Assembly (NCBI RefSeq): GCF_001467895.1
Contig: NZ_LNYO01000013.1
Location: forward strand, 40,502-104,501
DNA length: 64,000 bases
Direction: 5' to 3'
Origin: Legionella nautarum
GTDB lineage: Bacteria > Pseudomonadota > Gammaproteobacteria > Legionellales > Legionellaceae
This document shows, piece by piece, positions 1 to 9,300 of this stretch; within the stretch, counting starts at the first letter, position 1; every line of letters starts with the position of its first letter. Made by a program: the position numbers and the translations under genes. A model generated the notes under the pieces. The model was not told where the DNA came from. It was given only the letters and a program-made list of their open reading frames with translations, and made no database searches.

Positions 1-57
1 TTGAGTTTATTTAGCACGGCGCCACCTCCACCGGATAATTCTAAGTTGCCGTTATAG
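1..57 (+). CDS. Possible C-terminal tail of a gene entering from the left edge
   Basis: Frame 1 is open from the window edge and closes with TAG at 55-57. The last residues would be STAPPPPDNSKLPL, a proline-rich polar tail. It would end 33 bases before the stop of the convergent repeat protein. Only 18 codons are visible, so a chance open frame is quite possible. Confidence 0.2.
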   Translation: MSLFSTAPPPPDNSKLPL

Positions 58-90
58 AATTCAATTCGCTAGAAGACAAGAGGGCTAATA

Positions 91-3000
91 TTAGGGATTG
101 GTACCTGTAAATTTTTCTTTCTGGTCGTCGTCTTCTTCCTCCTCCTTACTATTCGATAAAGGAGTCATGTTTAGATTATCTTTAGGGGAAGGAGTCGGTA
201 CTGGTAGTTGATCTCTTTTTGCGTTATTTATTACCCCAGCTATGGTATTGCTATTAATCATATCAAGATTTTGCAGCAGAAAGTCGTTAAAGTGCTCAAG
301 TTGCTGTAAGGTTAATTTCATCAAAGGTTGACGACTACCAATGATTGGTTTGTTGTTTACAGCCATAGTATCAAAAATAGTTTCTAGTATATCCGTCTTG
401 TCTTTCAATTGGTCTGCGTTAGTAACAATGTAATCAAAGGTACGGGAATCAAGGGCACCATAGTTTGCTAAACTAGTAAGTAGTTTGTCTACGGTAGCTA
501 ATTGAGTGTCGTTTAATTTCATCAGGCGATCTATTTTATTTTGCCCGATTAATTGAGTAAGTGGGACCTCACTTTCTATCATTGCTTTGATACAATTATT
601 TAGAGGTATAGCGTTAGATTTGAACTTATCAATATTATTAATGATGCCTTTAAAATCATCTTTGCTGAGGTGAATATCACCACCCTTAGCATCCTTTAAA
701 CTATTCAAAATCCGGGTAAGAGCGTTTAACTGGTTGGTATCGAGATTCATGATAGGTTGGCGATTACCAGGAAGCGTCACTCCATGAGCACGCATTGCTG
801 CAAAAACATTGATTATTGCGTCGACTTTGTCTTTATTGAATTTGCCTGCATTATCAATGATAAAATCAACGGTGCGATTGTCCAACTTGTCATCCGGCTT
901 AAACGCTGTTAAAAGCCGGGCAATATCACTTAAGTTGTCTGCTTTTATCAGGCTCTTTAATCTATCTTCGCCAATAGTTTTCCCTAGACTAACGCCATTT
1001 TGGGTTAATGTCTGAATAATAGAATTTAAAACAATACTATTTATTGAGTTAAATTGGGAAATATTATTAAGTAGCACTTTAAACGAGCTTGGAGCTAATT
1101 TTAATGGCGTGGATTGATTGGATAAATGACTTAAAACAGCCTGTAGATTATGAAGCTGTGTGGGATTGAGCTTCATCACTGGCTGTCTATTACCGGGAAT
1201 AGGAATACCCTGCTTTTGCATAGCGGTGAAAACGCTGACGATAAGGTCTGCTTTTGTTTTTGCTGAGTCTGAATGTATGGTCCCAAGTGATTTTGCATTT
1301 TCGACAATATAATTAAAGGTTGTCTCATCTAATCCGCCATTTTGGAAAGAGCTCAATACCTTAGCTACATTCGATAAATCATCCTCGTCAAGATTTAGAA
1401 GCAGAGCTAATTTATCTTTGCCTATCATTTGAGTGAGCGGAATAGTATTTGCTGTCATCGCAGCAATACAGGTACTAAGAGAGGTCGTATTAGTCGCATT
1501 AAACTTGCTGAGATTAGTCCGTAAAACTTTAAAAGAATCTGGGTCTAAGTGATCTTTTAAGTTTCGTAACACGCTGTGTAAAGTGTTAAGCTTTTCTACA
1601 GATAGCTTGATCAGTGCTTGGCTATTGTTTGGAATAGAAATATCGCGATGACGCATCTCGGCGAAAATTCGTTCAAGGAGCACTGCTTTTGTAATCTTTT
1701 TCATTGCCGGCTTTTCTAAGTCTCCAGTTTCAGCTTCAACTTCTTTATCTAAGTCTAATTCCCCTACGTTCTTAACAAGATAATCAAAGGTATCTTTATC
1801 TAATTCTTCCCTGCTAAAAGCGGCCAATACTGTGGCTACTTGCGGTAAATCCTTGTTATCAAGAGTCAAAAGCATTGATAGTTTATTCTGTCCTATGGCT
1901 TGAGTGAGTGGAATATTATTCCTAGCCATTGCAGCTATGCAATGACTAAGGTATTCAGTGTTAGCGGCATCAAATTTATTAAGATTCTTAGGATCACGCA
2001 ACTCTTTAAAAAAGTCTTTTAAAAACGTTTTATCTTCGGACATTGTTTGCGGGTGTAATTTATTCAAGACCGCATATAGGGTTTTCAGTTGTGCTGCGGA
2101 CAGTTGAAGGATTGGTTTTCGATGACTGATAGTAGAAATATCGAGCTCTTTCATCTTATCAAAAACAAAAGAGATTAGTTTTGCTTTAGTCACTGATTGA
2201 GTTGCATTATCGAGTGTTATTTCGTCATTCAGGTCTAGTGTACCTGCGTTATCGACGAGATAATCAAAGGTAGTTTCATCCAATTCCCCTTCTTTAGCGT
2301 CTTTGAAATGAGCTAATACCTGCGCGACCTGAGGTAAATTAGCCCCAAGAGTTAAGAGTTTAGCTAATTTATCCTTTCCTAAGGTTTGAGTGAGAGGAAT
2401 ATTGTTATTTGCCATGGCAGCAATACAGGTTTTGAGGTCTGAAAGGTCTTGGGGATCGAAGTTTTGGATATTATCCAGTAGAGCAGTAAAGCTTTGCTCA
2501 TCTAGTTTATTTTCTGGAAAGTCTTCCAATACAGAAATTAAGTTCTGCCAATGATCTTTTTTCTCCAACAGAGTTTTTAATCGATCTTGTCCAAAGGTTT
2601 GTGTCAGAGGAATACCCATTTTGTTCATTAGGTTGATACATTTACCTAAGGCTTCGGCCTCTTCAGGGCTGTAATCAGCCGAGGAAATATTTCTTCTTAG
2701 CACATCAAAAGCGTCTCGATCTAAGGATTTGCCATCAACAGGCTGAATTTGTTTTACAACAGCGGCTAGGTTTTTTAAAGCTTTCTCTAAAGCTTCCTTT
2801 TTAGCGGGATCAGAAGTGGTTGCGGCTTGAATAGCCATGCTCATCACGGGTTGTCTATTTTTGATGATAGGAATACGGGCTTGGCCCATCGCTGTGAACA
2901 CATCGGCAACTAAGTCTGCCATTGGTTCCAGATTCCCTGCATTTTTAGTGATGTAGTCAAAGGTTCTTGCATCTAAATAGCCCTCTTTATCTTGGTCTGC

Positions 3001-4068
3001 ATTGGATAGGCTATCAAGAATATGTGCGACAGCGTTTAGTTGATGATTGTCAAAATGAAGAAGCTGGGAAAATTTATCCTCACCGTCTTTGATAAAAGGG
3101 ATGTTATTTTTCTGCATGAGTTGCATGCAGTCGCCCAATGCTTCAACTTGACTCTCTTTTATGTCACCAGCATTATCACAGAGAAGTTTGAATGAGTCTT
3201 CGTTGAGTTTAACCCCTTTCTTCTCAAGTTCAGCGACTAGTTTATTAAGACCGACAAAATCAGAGTCTATGTTCATTATGAATTGTCGATTGCCCTTTAT
3301 TGGGATATCCAACGCTGCCATGTGATCAAAAAGTTGGTTGAGCTCAGTTGCCTTGGCGGCTAAATGTTCCGCATTATCCATAAGGTAATTGAAGGTACGG
3401 GAATCCAGAGCACCATGACCGGCTAAATTGCTTAAAATAGCTTGAGTACCTTTCCAGTGAGCCTTATCTAAATCTAAAAAGCGCTGAATATTTTGTTTGA
3501 AGAATCGTGAGGCGAAAGGAATATTACTGGAAAGAGGAATATTGCTCTGGAGCATGGTATTGATGGTATTGCTAAGATAGATCTGCTCCTCGGTTGTTAA
3601 TTTTTTTTCTACTATTATTTTTGCTTGGGTAATTAAATCAAAAGCATTTTGATTGAGCGTTTTACCGGATGGGAGATTGTCTAAGATTATAAACGAAGTT
3701 TGCAACTGATTGAGATTCATCGTTAAAAATGATTTGCGGGAAATACCCGTTAAATTATTTTTTTTGCTGCTGTCTTGGGAGAGTTCGTATAATTTTTTTA
3801 ATTGGTCTAATTTTGCCAGTCCATCGCGGTGCATTGGATTTGTCATTGCTAAAATTTTAAGAAAGCTGTCTTGATTTAATTCGTTTGACTCGTCATAAAA
3901 CTGAAGTACCGTGTTTAGGTCAGTTAATGTGGCCTTGATGTCTCCTGGAGCAGCCAATATGCTCGTCCTGCCTTTTAGCTCTAATTTTTTGATCTGCGCC
4001 TTGAGTGTTGTTACTGCGGGGCTTTGGTCTTGGTTTAATTCAGCTAGCAACTCGTCTATATAAGGCAT
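91..4068 (-). CDS. Large seven-repeat helical solenoid protein with acidic C-terminal tail, effector candidate
   Basis: I do not recognise the family. The protein is about 1325 aa, has no signal peptide or membrane segment, and consists of about seven diverged repeats of roughly 150-190 aa. Each repeat carries three recurring blocks: an IPLTQ.xGQDKL-like block, an (R/T)TFDYLVDNAG-like block (seven copies) and a GNRQPVMKL-like block (seven copies), with leucine-rich helices between them. This suggests an alpha-solenoid scaffold. The C-terminus is strongly acidic (EEEEDDD, then QKEKFTGTNP), which resembles the E-block found near the C-terminus of many Dot/Icm substrates. I chose the start at 4068, where GGAG lies 8 nt upstream; the in-frame ATG at 4098 has no visible ribosome site. 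The effector role is inference; a structural or surface role is also possible. Confidence 0.75.
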   Translation of the reverse strand: MPYIDELLAELNQDQSPAVTTLKAQIKKLELKGRTSILAAPGDIKATLTDLNTVLQFYDESNELNQDSFLKILAMTNPMHRDGLAKLDQLKKLYELSQDSSKKNNLTGISRKSFLTMNLNQLQTSFIILDNLPSGKTLNQNAFDLITQAKIIVEKKLTTEEQIYLSNTINTMLQSNIPLSSNIPFASRFFKQNIQRFLDLDKAHWKGTQAILSNLAGHGALDSRTFNYLMDNAEHLAAKATELNQLFDHMAALDIPIKGNRQFIMNIDSDFVGLNKLVAELEKKGVKLNEDSFKLLCDNAGDIKESQVEALGDCMQLMQKNNIPFIKDGEDKFSQLLHFDNHQLNAVAHILDSLSNADQDKEGYLDARTFDYITKNAGNLEPMADLVADVFTAMGQARIPIIKNRQPVMSMAIQAATTSDPAKKEALEKALKNLAAVVKQIQPVDGKSLDRDAFDVLRRNISSADYSPEEAEALGKCINLMNKMGIPLTQTFGQDRLKTLLEKKDHWQNLISVLEDFPENKLDEQSFTALLDNIQNFDPQDLSDLKTCIAAMANNNIPLTQTLGKDKLAKLLTLGANLPQVAQVLAHFKDAKEGELDETTFDYLVDNAGTLDLNDEITLDNATQSVTKAKLISFVFDKMKELDISTISHRKPILQLSAAQLKTLYAVLNKLHPQTMSEDKTFLKDFFKELRDPKNLNKFDAANTEYLSHCIAAMARNNIPLTQAIGQNKLSMLLTLDNKDLPQVATVLAAFSREELDKDTFDYLVKNVGELDLDKEVEAETGDLEKPAMKKITKAVLLERIFAEMRHRDISIPNNSQALIKLSVEKLNTLHSVLRNLKDHLDPDSFKVLRTNLSKFNATNTTSLSTCIAAMTANTIPLTQMIGKDKLALLLNLDEDDLSNVAKVLSSFQNGGLDETTFNYIVENAKSLGTIHSDSAKTKADLIVSVFTAMQKQGIPIPGNRQPVMKLNPTQLHNLQAVLSHLSNQSTPLKLAPSSFKVLLNNISQFNSINSIVLNSIIQTLTQNGVSLGKTIGEDRLKSLIKADNLSDIARLLTAFKPDDKLDNRTVDFIIDNAGKFNKDKVDAIINVFAAMRAHGVTLPGNRQPIMNLDTNQLNALTRILNSLKDAKGGDIHLSKDDFKGIINNIDKFKSNAIPLNNCIKAMIESEVPLTQLIGQNKIDRLMKLNDTQLATVDKLLTSLANYGALDSRTFDYIVTNADQLKDKTDILETIFDTMAVNNKPIIGSRQPLMKLTLQQLEHFNDFLLQNLDMINSNTIAGVINNAKRDQLPVPTPSPKDNLNMTPLSNSKEEEEDDDQKEKFTGTNP

Positions 4069-4294
4069 ATATTTTTCTCCTACTTTGCTCGAGTCCATTT
4101 ATTCGGCATAGATTTCAGATGGATTATTCGGTCAAAATGGGTTTATTTTGTACTTTTTTGTCTATATAGAGTTTAGCAGTGTTTGCTGTGAATGGGCGGA
4201 TTGCTGTGGAAAAACAAAAAATGAAGGATGGATTTACTAAAAATCTTGGCTCACCAAGGTTTAAATAACTCAGCAAGCCAATGAATAATAAAAT

Positions 4295-5113
4295 TTATTT
4301 AGAATGTTCTTCAATAAATTTCATCATTTCTTTGTTGCATTTTTCCCATTCATCATAAAATAGCCCATGTCCGCTCTTCTCAAAGCGAATAATCTTCGAG
4401 CCTTTAATGCCTTTGTTCATGGCTTCCGCTAAACCGAAGGGGCAAACTTTATCATGAGGGGAGTGGAAAATTGCGGTAGGCACTTTGACTTTCTCCAAGT
4501 TCTTGCGTTGGTCGGTATCCCGAAGCGCAATGATATGTTCGGAAGTGGCATAGCCAGTAGCGTCCATTCCCATATTTTGCATCCATTCTGCAAATTTAGG
4601 ACTGACTGCATCTTCTGAGTGGAAGAAAATCTTACCAAAATTTTCCAAAAGCTGTGGTCTATCTTTGTAACATAAATCAAGAAGCTCATTGCATTGATCG
4701 ACAGTGAAGCCATGTGGAAAATCGGAGCGCTGAGTCCAGATAGGAGCGGCCGCACCCATTAGTACCATTCTTGAAACACGTTCATTGTGATGGCGTGCGC
4801 AATAGTTAATACAGATTGCACCACCCATGGAATGACCGGCGATAGTGACATCATCTAAATTCAAATGTCGCATAACGTGTAAAATATCATCTGCCATCAC
4901 ATCATAAGAGTAAGAACCCCAGGGTTTGTCTGATTTTCCATAGCCTCTCATATCAATTCCAATACAGCGGTAACCCTGCTTTGGCAGTTGATTAAATTGA
5001 TATTCATAGCAACGGTGATCAAAAGGCCAGCCTGAAATAAATACGATTGGTTTACCAGCGCCCCAATCCTGTACGAAAACTTGAGTAGAGGCATCAACTT
5101 GTACATATCCCAT
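4295..5113 (-). CDS. Alpha/beta-hydrolase (haloperoxidase/esterase-like)
   Basis: Predicted cytosolic alpha/beta-hydrolase of 272 aa, normal for the family. The nucleophile elbow GHSMGG places the catalytic Ser at 95; Asp221 (SPHDKV) and His249 (SGHGLF) complete the triad. The N-terminal half has the oxyanion region FISGWPFDHR and the RGYGKSDKP loop typical of non-haem haloperoxidase-like and carboxylesterase-like members. The substrate cannot be read from the sequence. AAGGAGA sits just upstream of the ATG at 5113. The gene is divergent from glnE and stands alone, separated by about 200 bases from the neighbouring repeat protein. Confidence 0.85.
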   Translation of the reverse strand: MGYVQVDASTQVFVQDWGAGKPIVFISGWPFDHRCYEYQFNQLPKQGYRCIGIDMRGYGKSDKPWGSYSYDVMADDILHVMRHLNLDDVTIAGHSMGGAICINYCARHHNERVSRMVLMGAAAPIWTQRSDFPHGFTVDQCNELLDLCYKDRPQLLENFGKIFFHSEDAVSPKFAEWMQNMGMDATGYATSEHIIALRDTDQRKNLEKVKVPTAIFHSPHDKVCPFGLAEAMNKGIKGSKIIRFEKSGHGLFYDEWEKCNKEMMKFIEEHSK

Positions 5114-5306
5114 TTGTATCTCCTTGTTGAATAATGCGTTGGCTCTTAAATACTTAGAACAGATAACTACTTATAACTATAGAATTATTTTATGAAAAGA
5201 GTGAGAAATTTTGAAAAATATTTATTCATTGCTGACCGAGTAGACAGCATGGGTAGAACTAATCCCGTCTAATCATTGATTAACTCAAGAAGCTTAGATA
5301 GGCTAA

Positions 5307-8066
5307 ATGAATCCCCTTTTAATTAAATATCCCATGCAACAGCAGATTAAGGTTCCAGTCCTTTTAGAATCGAGGATAGCTATTTATCAGAAACAATTTG
5401 CAGAATTAGAGCATCCTCTTAAGATCGCTCTGCAAACTTTGCTATTGGTTAGTGATTATGCTTGTCGTCATCTGGAGAACTTAAAACAATTGCTGGCTGA
5501 GGATGATTGTTTGTCTCCTCTGCACTACGCGGATTATTGTGAGTTACTAAAACAACTTTCCAATCATTCCGCTTATTTCAATCCTGCTCTTCGGCGTTTT
5601 CGCCATCGCCATTTTTTGCGTTTAATGCTGCGCGAATTGGGGGGCTTTGCGGATATCGAAGAAACAATGGCCGCTTGGTCTGCTTGTGCAGATGCGGTTA
5701 TTTTAAGCGCCCTTGAATTTTGTCAGCGACAATTGATGAACCGTTATGGGCAGCCCTGTGATGAAACCGGAAAGCCCAGCAAACTGTATACGCTTGCGAT
5801 GGGAAAATTGGGGGGCAAAGAGCTCAATTTTTCTTCGGATATCGACTTAATTTTTGCTTTTTCCGCTGCAGGTTATACTAACGGCCAAGAACAATTATCT
5901 AACCAACAATATTACAGCAAAGTGGTACAAGCGTTCATCCAACTTTTGCAGCAGGTTACTGAAGATGGTTTTGTTTTCCGTGTTGATTTACGGCTGCGTC
6001 CTAATGGGGATAGCGGCGCTTTAGTCTGCAGTTTGGCGGCGATGGAAACCTATTATCAAGAGCAAGGTCGCGATTGGGAGCGCTATGCAATGGTAAAGGC
6101 CCGCCTCATTGGCGAAAATGTGTCGGCACCCACGCATTGGTTTCATCGACTGATTACTCCCTTTGTCTACCGGCGCTATGTTGATTTCAGTGTGATTGAA
6201 TCGTTGCGCAGCATGAAAGCAATGATTGAGCGTGAAGTGCAACTTAATCCGATGCTCGATGACATCAAACGAGGACTTGGCGGCATTCGCGAAATCGAAT
6301 TTATTATTCAAAATATCCAACTGATTCGGGGAGGGCGTTTACCTCATATAAGACAGCAAAATGCAATGGCCGCTCTGAATGCAATGAGAGAGGGGCACTT
6401 GTTAATGCGTACCGCTGCTTTAAAACAAGCCTATCTCTTTTTGAGAAAACTAGAAAACGCGCTGCAAAGCCAAAATGATCAGCAAACCCATTCTTTGCCC
6501 AAAGAAGAAGCAAAACAAGCGCAGATTGCTTTAGCCATGGGCTATGGCAATTGGGAGGAATTATTGGCGAGATTGCAGCAATTTCAACGTATTGTTAGCG
6601 TTCTTTTTCGCTCTGTTTTACGAAAAGTGGATTTTTATGAAGATGAAAATCGCCTTATTGCTAATCAATTATCGAGCTTATGGCAGGGGCATGTTGAAAC
6701 TACCATGGCTATTAATTTGTTGAAAAGTTTGAAATTTCATCAGGCTGAGCGTTGCTATCAAATGCTCTATACTTTTCGTCATGCGCCGCGCTGTCGGCGT
6801 TTATCGCAGGCAGCGCGTATGCGGCTTGATCGTTTTATGGTGCTTTTGCTCAGCGAATTAACGCAAGTGGTGGAAACCGACACAGTTTTATCTCAGGTTT
6901 TGCATTTATTAGAAAATATTGTTGGGCGCAGCGCTTATTTAGCCTTACTCACTGAAAATCCTCAAGTTTTAAAAGAGTTGTTGCATTGGTTTGTGCATAG
7001 TCCTTTTATTAGTTCTTTGTTGGTGGCTCAGCCTTTTTTGTTAGAAATTTTGTTGGATCAGGAAGAAAATTGGCGGCTTCCTTCGCGTCAGCAACTTGAG
7101 CAAACCTTAAAAACTCAACTGGCTTTTTGTGACGAAAGTGAAATGCAAGATGAAATCTTGCGTCAATTTAAATTAAACAATTGGCTCTCGGTGGCTAGAG
7201 CTGAGATGCATGGCCAATATGATGCGGTGCGTATAGGCCGTTTTTTAGCCGATGTTGCAGAAGTGATTGTGGGGAAAGTGTTAGAGCTCGCTTGTCAGCA
7301 ATTGGCGCATCGCTATCCCCAGATTATGCAAATTAAATCCCATTTTGCGATCATTGCTTATGGCAAATTAGGCAGTCGAGAAATGAATTATAATTCCGAT
7401 CTTGATCTGGTTTTTGTTCATACCGCAGATCAGGAAGAAGAGGGGTTAATCACTCGCTTGACGCAAAAAATGATCCATATGCTAACGACTCGTTCACAAG
7501 CTGGAATTTTATATTCCGTGGATACCCGTTTGCGGCCTTCAGGCGCTGCGGGTTTGTTAGTGAGTCATATTGATGCTTTTACTGAATACCAACGGACTCA
7601 AGCCTGGACTTGGGAACATCAAGCCTTATTGCGTGCGCGGGTGATCTCAGCGAATAAATACCTTCATCAGCGCTTTAAGCAATTGAAGTCGGATGTTTTA
7701 TTGTTGCCGAGAGTTAAAACGATACTTCGCGATGAAGTGTTAGCAATGAGGGCAAAAATCACTCAGCATAGGTATACCGAGCAAGTGAAGTATGCGCCTG
7801 GAGGTCTTGTGGATCTGGAATTTCTAGTGCAGTTTTTGGTGCTTGCCAACCCTAAACAGAGTTTTCTCCGCTATACAAATACACTGAGTTTATTGCAGAA
7901 ATTGTTCAGTGAAAAAATTCTTAGCCAAGAGCAGTTTATAAAACTTAAACAGGCTTACAAGTACTATCATGATTTGTTGCATCAAAATTTATTGCAGCCG
8001 GTGACTTATGATTGTCGTTCCCAGCAATTGGATGTGATATCGGTGAAGGATGAGTTTATGGGCTAA
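5307..8066 (+). CDS. glnE: Bifunctional glutamine synthetase adenylyltransferase/deadenylase
   Basis: GlnE adds AMP to and removes AMP from glutamine synthetase in response to nitrogen status through PII. The 919-aa protein shows the family's duplicated nucleotidyltransferase layout. The N-terminal domain has GKLGGKELNFSSDID, with metal-binding Asp178 and Asp180. The C-terminal domain has GKLGSREMNYNSDLD, with Asp698 and Asp700. Each is followed by the helical segment carrying GGIREIEFI or GGLVDLEFL. The length is close to the usual 940-950 aa and the C-terminus looks complete. The ribosome site before the ATG is weak. A broken umuC fragment follows immediately, so this gene end is a junction with decayed DNA. 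Confidence 0.95.
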   Translation: MNPLLIKYPMQQQIKVPVLLESRIAIYQKQFAELEHPLKIALQTLLLVSDYACRHLENLKQLLAEDDCLSPLHYADYCELLKQLSNHSAYFNPALRRFRHRHFLRLMLRELGGFADIEETMAAWSACADAVILSALEFCQRQLMNRYGQPCDETGKPSKLYTLAMGKLGGKELNFSSDIDLIFAFSAAGYTNGQEQLSNQQYYSKVVQAFIQLLQQVTEDGFVFRVDLRLRPNGDSGALVCSLAAMETYYQEQGRDWERYAMVKARLIGENVSAPTHWFHRLITPFVYRRYVDFSVIESLRSMKAMIEREVQLNPMLDDIKRGLGGIREIEFIIQNIQLIRGGRLPHIRQQNAMAALNAMREGHLLMRTAALKQAYLFLRKLENALQSQNDQQTHSLPKEEAKQAQIALAMGYGNWEELLARLQQFQRIVSVLFRSVLRKVDFYEDENRLIANQLSSLWQGHVETTMAINLLKSLKFHQAERCYQMLYTFRHAPRCRRLSQAARMRLDRFMVLLLSELTQVVETDTVLSQVLHLLENIVGRSAYLALLTENPQVLKELLHWFVHSPFISSLLVAQPFLLEILLDQEENWRLPSRQQLEQTLKTQLAFCDESEMQDEILRQFKLNNWLSVARAEMHGQYDAVRIGRFLADVAEVIVGKVLELACQQLAHRYPQIMQIKSHFAIIAYGKLGSREMNYNSDLDLVFVHTADQEEEGLITRLTQKMIHMLTTRSQAGILYSVDTRLRPSGAAGLLVSHIDAFTEYQRTQAWTWEHQALLRARVISANKYLHQRFKQLKSDVLLLPRVKTILRDEVLAMRAKITQHRYTEQVKYAPGGLVDLEFLVQFLVLANPKQSFLRYTNTLSLLQKLFSEKILSQEQFIKLKQAYKYYHDLLHQNLLQPVTYDCRSQQLDVISVKDEFMG

Positions 8067-8088
8067 GGAATGTTGGGTAAATTAACGT

Positions 8089-8254
8089 ATTGATGTCGGT
8101 ACTGTTTGGGGGGGTAGGCCACCGTTGGCATAAAAAACTTGTCGAGCACGGTATTTATACTGCCTATGATGTAGCAAAGGCGGATATCGCCTATTTGAAG
8201 GCGCAATTTAATGTTGTGTTACAACGCACGGCAATGGAGCTTCAGAAAGTTTAA
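8089..8254 (+). pseudogene. umuC: umuC remnant (DNA polymerase V subunit fragment) with frameshift
   Basis: Only about 55 codons remain. They match the helix-hairpin-helix region of UmuC: VGTVWG, then VGHRWHKKLVEHGIYTAYDV, then FNVVLQRTAMELQ; E. coli UmuC has DVWGIGRR and FNVVLERTVREL in the same place. The frame is broken at a run of seven G residues near 8108-8114, where six would keep it open. There is no start codon, the finger/palm part is missing, and the fragment ends in TAA at 8252-8254. It overlaps the 3' end of the convergent HPt gene by four bases. It is clearly dead and marks an old deletion or insertion next to glnE. Confidence 0.75.
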
Positions 8255-8694
8255 TTGCTAAAGATCCAGTGGTTGATGGATTTTTCAGTTTCATTCGCCA
8301 CAGAAATTAACTGCAAATATAGTTTATCGAGTAATTCACTATAGCCTGCTTTGCGATAACGCTCTAGGTACTGACAAGCAAATTTAAGTCTCACGGTACC
8401 GCAATATAAGGCACCGCTTTTCAATTTATGCGCCAGCTTTTCAATTTGATCCCAATCAAGCTTGTCATAAGCAAGTTGTATTTTCTGCAATTCTAAGGGT
8501 AGTTCTTGCTTGACCATCATATTAAGCAATTCGCGTAAAATAGATTGATCACCGCTATTGTTGATTCCTGTATTGATATCGAGCAATGGATAGTTGTTTA
8601 GCAGGAAAAGCTCTTCCTCAGTGTTAGGTAAATCAATACCAAGTGGTTTTTTTTCTGTAGCATTACCGGTGGAAGCTGGCCCAGTTTTTCCCAT
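8251..8694 (-). CDS. Stand-alone HPt (histidine phosphotransfer) protein
   Basis: A 147-aa soluble protein. Residues 60-145 form an HPt four-helix domain, with the phosphoacceptor His89 in LAHKLKSGALYCG. The same signature occurs in the HPt domain of the LetS-like kinase in this window (HKLHGACCFCG). The N-terminal 55 residues are polar and probably disordered. It should relay phosphate between a hybrid kinase and a response regulator. No sensor is adjacent, so its partner is unknown. It converges on the umuC remnant. Confidence 0.8.
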   Translation of the reverse strand: MGKTGPASTGNATEKKPLGIDLPNTEEELFLLNNYPLLDINTGINNSGDQSILRELLNMMVKQELPLELQKIQLAYDKLDWDQIEKLAHKLKSGALYCGTVRLKFACQYLERYRKAGYSELLDKLYLQLISVANETEKSINHWIFSN

Positions 8695-8875
8695 TTTTCA
8701 CCCAAGATTACATCGTGTTACTTAGAATTATATATGAATTCTGCTTTTTAGGATTATTTTGTGAGCAATAAAAATGCTCCGTGCTTATAAATGAGGTCAA
8801 AGCATCAGAAAGTACAAAGCGCATTTTAAATTTCCCTATGTTAGAATCGTTTTTTAATCACGCCTATGAGAGAAA

Positions 8876-9253
8876 ATGATGGACGTCAAAAATACTTTTT
8901 GCTGGATAGATATTCCTGTTGCCGAACTGGATAGAGCAATCGATTTTTACTCAGCCATTTTAGATGAGCCCGTGCAAAAAATTTCTGAGCATGGATTTGT
9001 ATTTGGATTGCTGCCTCATATACAAGACAATGTTTCTGGATGTTTGGTTGTCATGAACGATAGAAAACCTTCAGAAAATGGGCCACTGGTTTACCTCAAT
9101 GTGGAAGGAAAATTGGATCAGGCGATAGAAGAAACCAAAAAACTTGGCGGCACAGTTCTCAAGGAAAAAGAACAGATAGGGCCTTATGGACACAGAGCTG
9201 TTATTTTAGATACAGAAGGCAACGCGGTGGCGTTGTACTCTAAAATAGCGTAG
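8876..9253 (+). CDS. VOC-superfamily (glyoxalase/bleomycin-resistance-like) protein
   Basis: A 125-aa single-module vicinal oxygen chelate protein. The beta-alpha-beta-beta-beta pattern begins FCWIDIPVAELDRAIDFYSA and ends with GPYGHRAVILDTEGNAVALY, the usual last strands carrying a metal-ligand position. Two such modules or a dimer form the active site. The substrate is unknown. Two adjacent ATG codons follow a purine-rich GAGAGAAA. It stands alone, converges with iolE, and a hairpin lies between the two. Confidence 0.8.
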   Translation: MMDVKNTFCWIDIPVAELDRAIDFYSAILDEPVQKISEHGFVFGLLPHIQDNVSGCLVVMNDRKPSENGPLVYLNVEGKLDQAIEETKKLGGTVLKEKEQIGPYGHRAVILDTEGNAVALYSKIA

Positions 9254-9256
9254 TGA

Positions 9257-9276
9257 TGTTGGGCCTTGGCCCAACA
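9257..9276. terminator. Bidirectional hairpin between VOC gene and iolE
   Basis: TGTTGGGCC and GGCCCAACA form a perfect 9-bp inverted repeat around TT, between two convergent genes. A short T-containing stretch follows on the plus side. The position fits a shared terminator. Confidence 0.6.
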
Positions 9277-9300
9277 AGTTCCTTTAATTAAAGCAAGCTA

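Noticed and set aside
1..72. Minus-strand frame reading IEFYNGNLELSGGGG at the left edge
   Set aside because: It begins right after a stop codon with no start and leaves the window; the plus-strand reading is slightly better but also weak.
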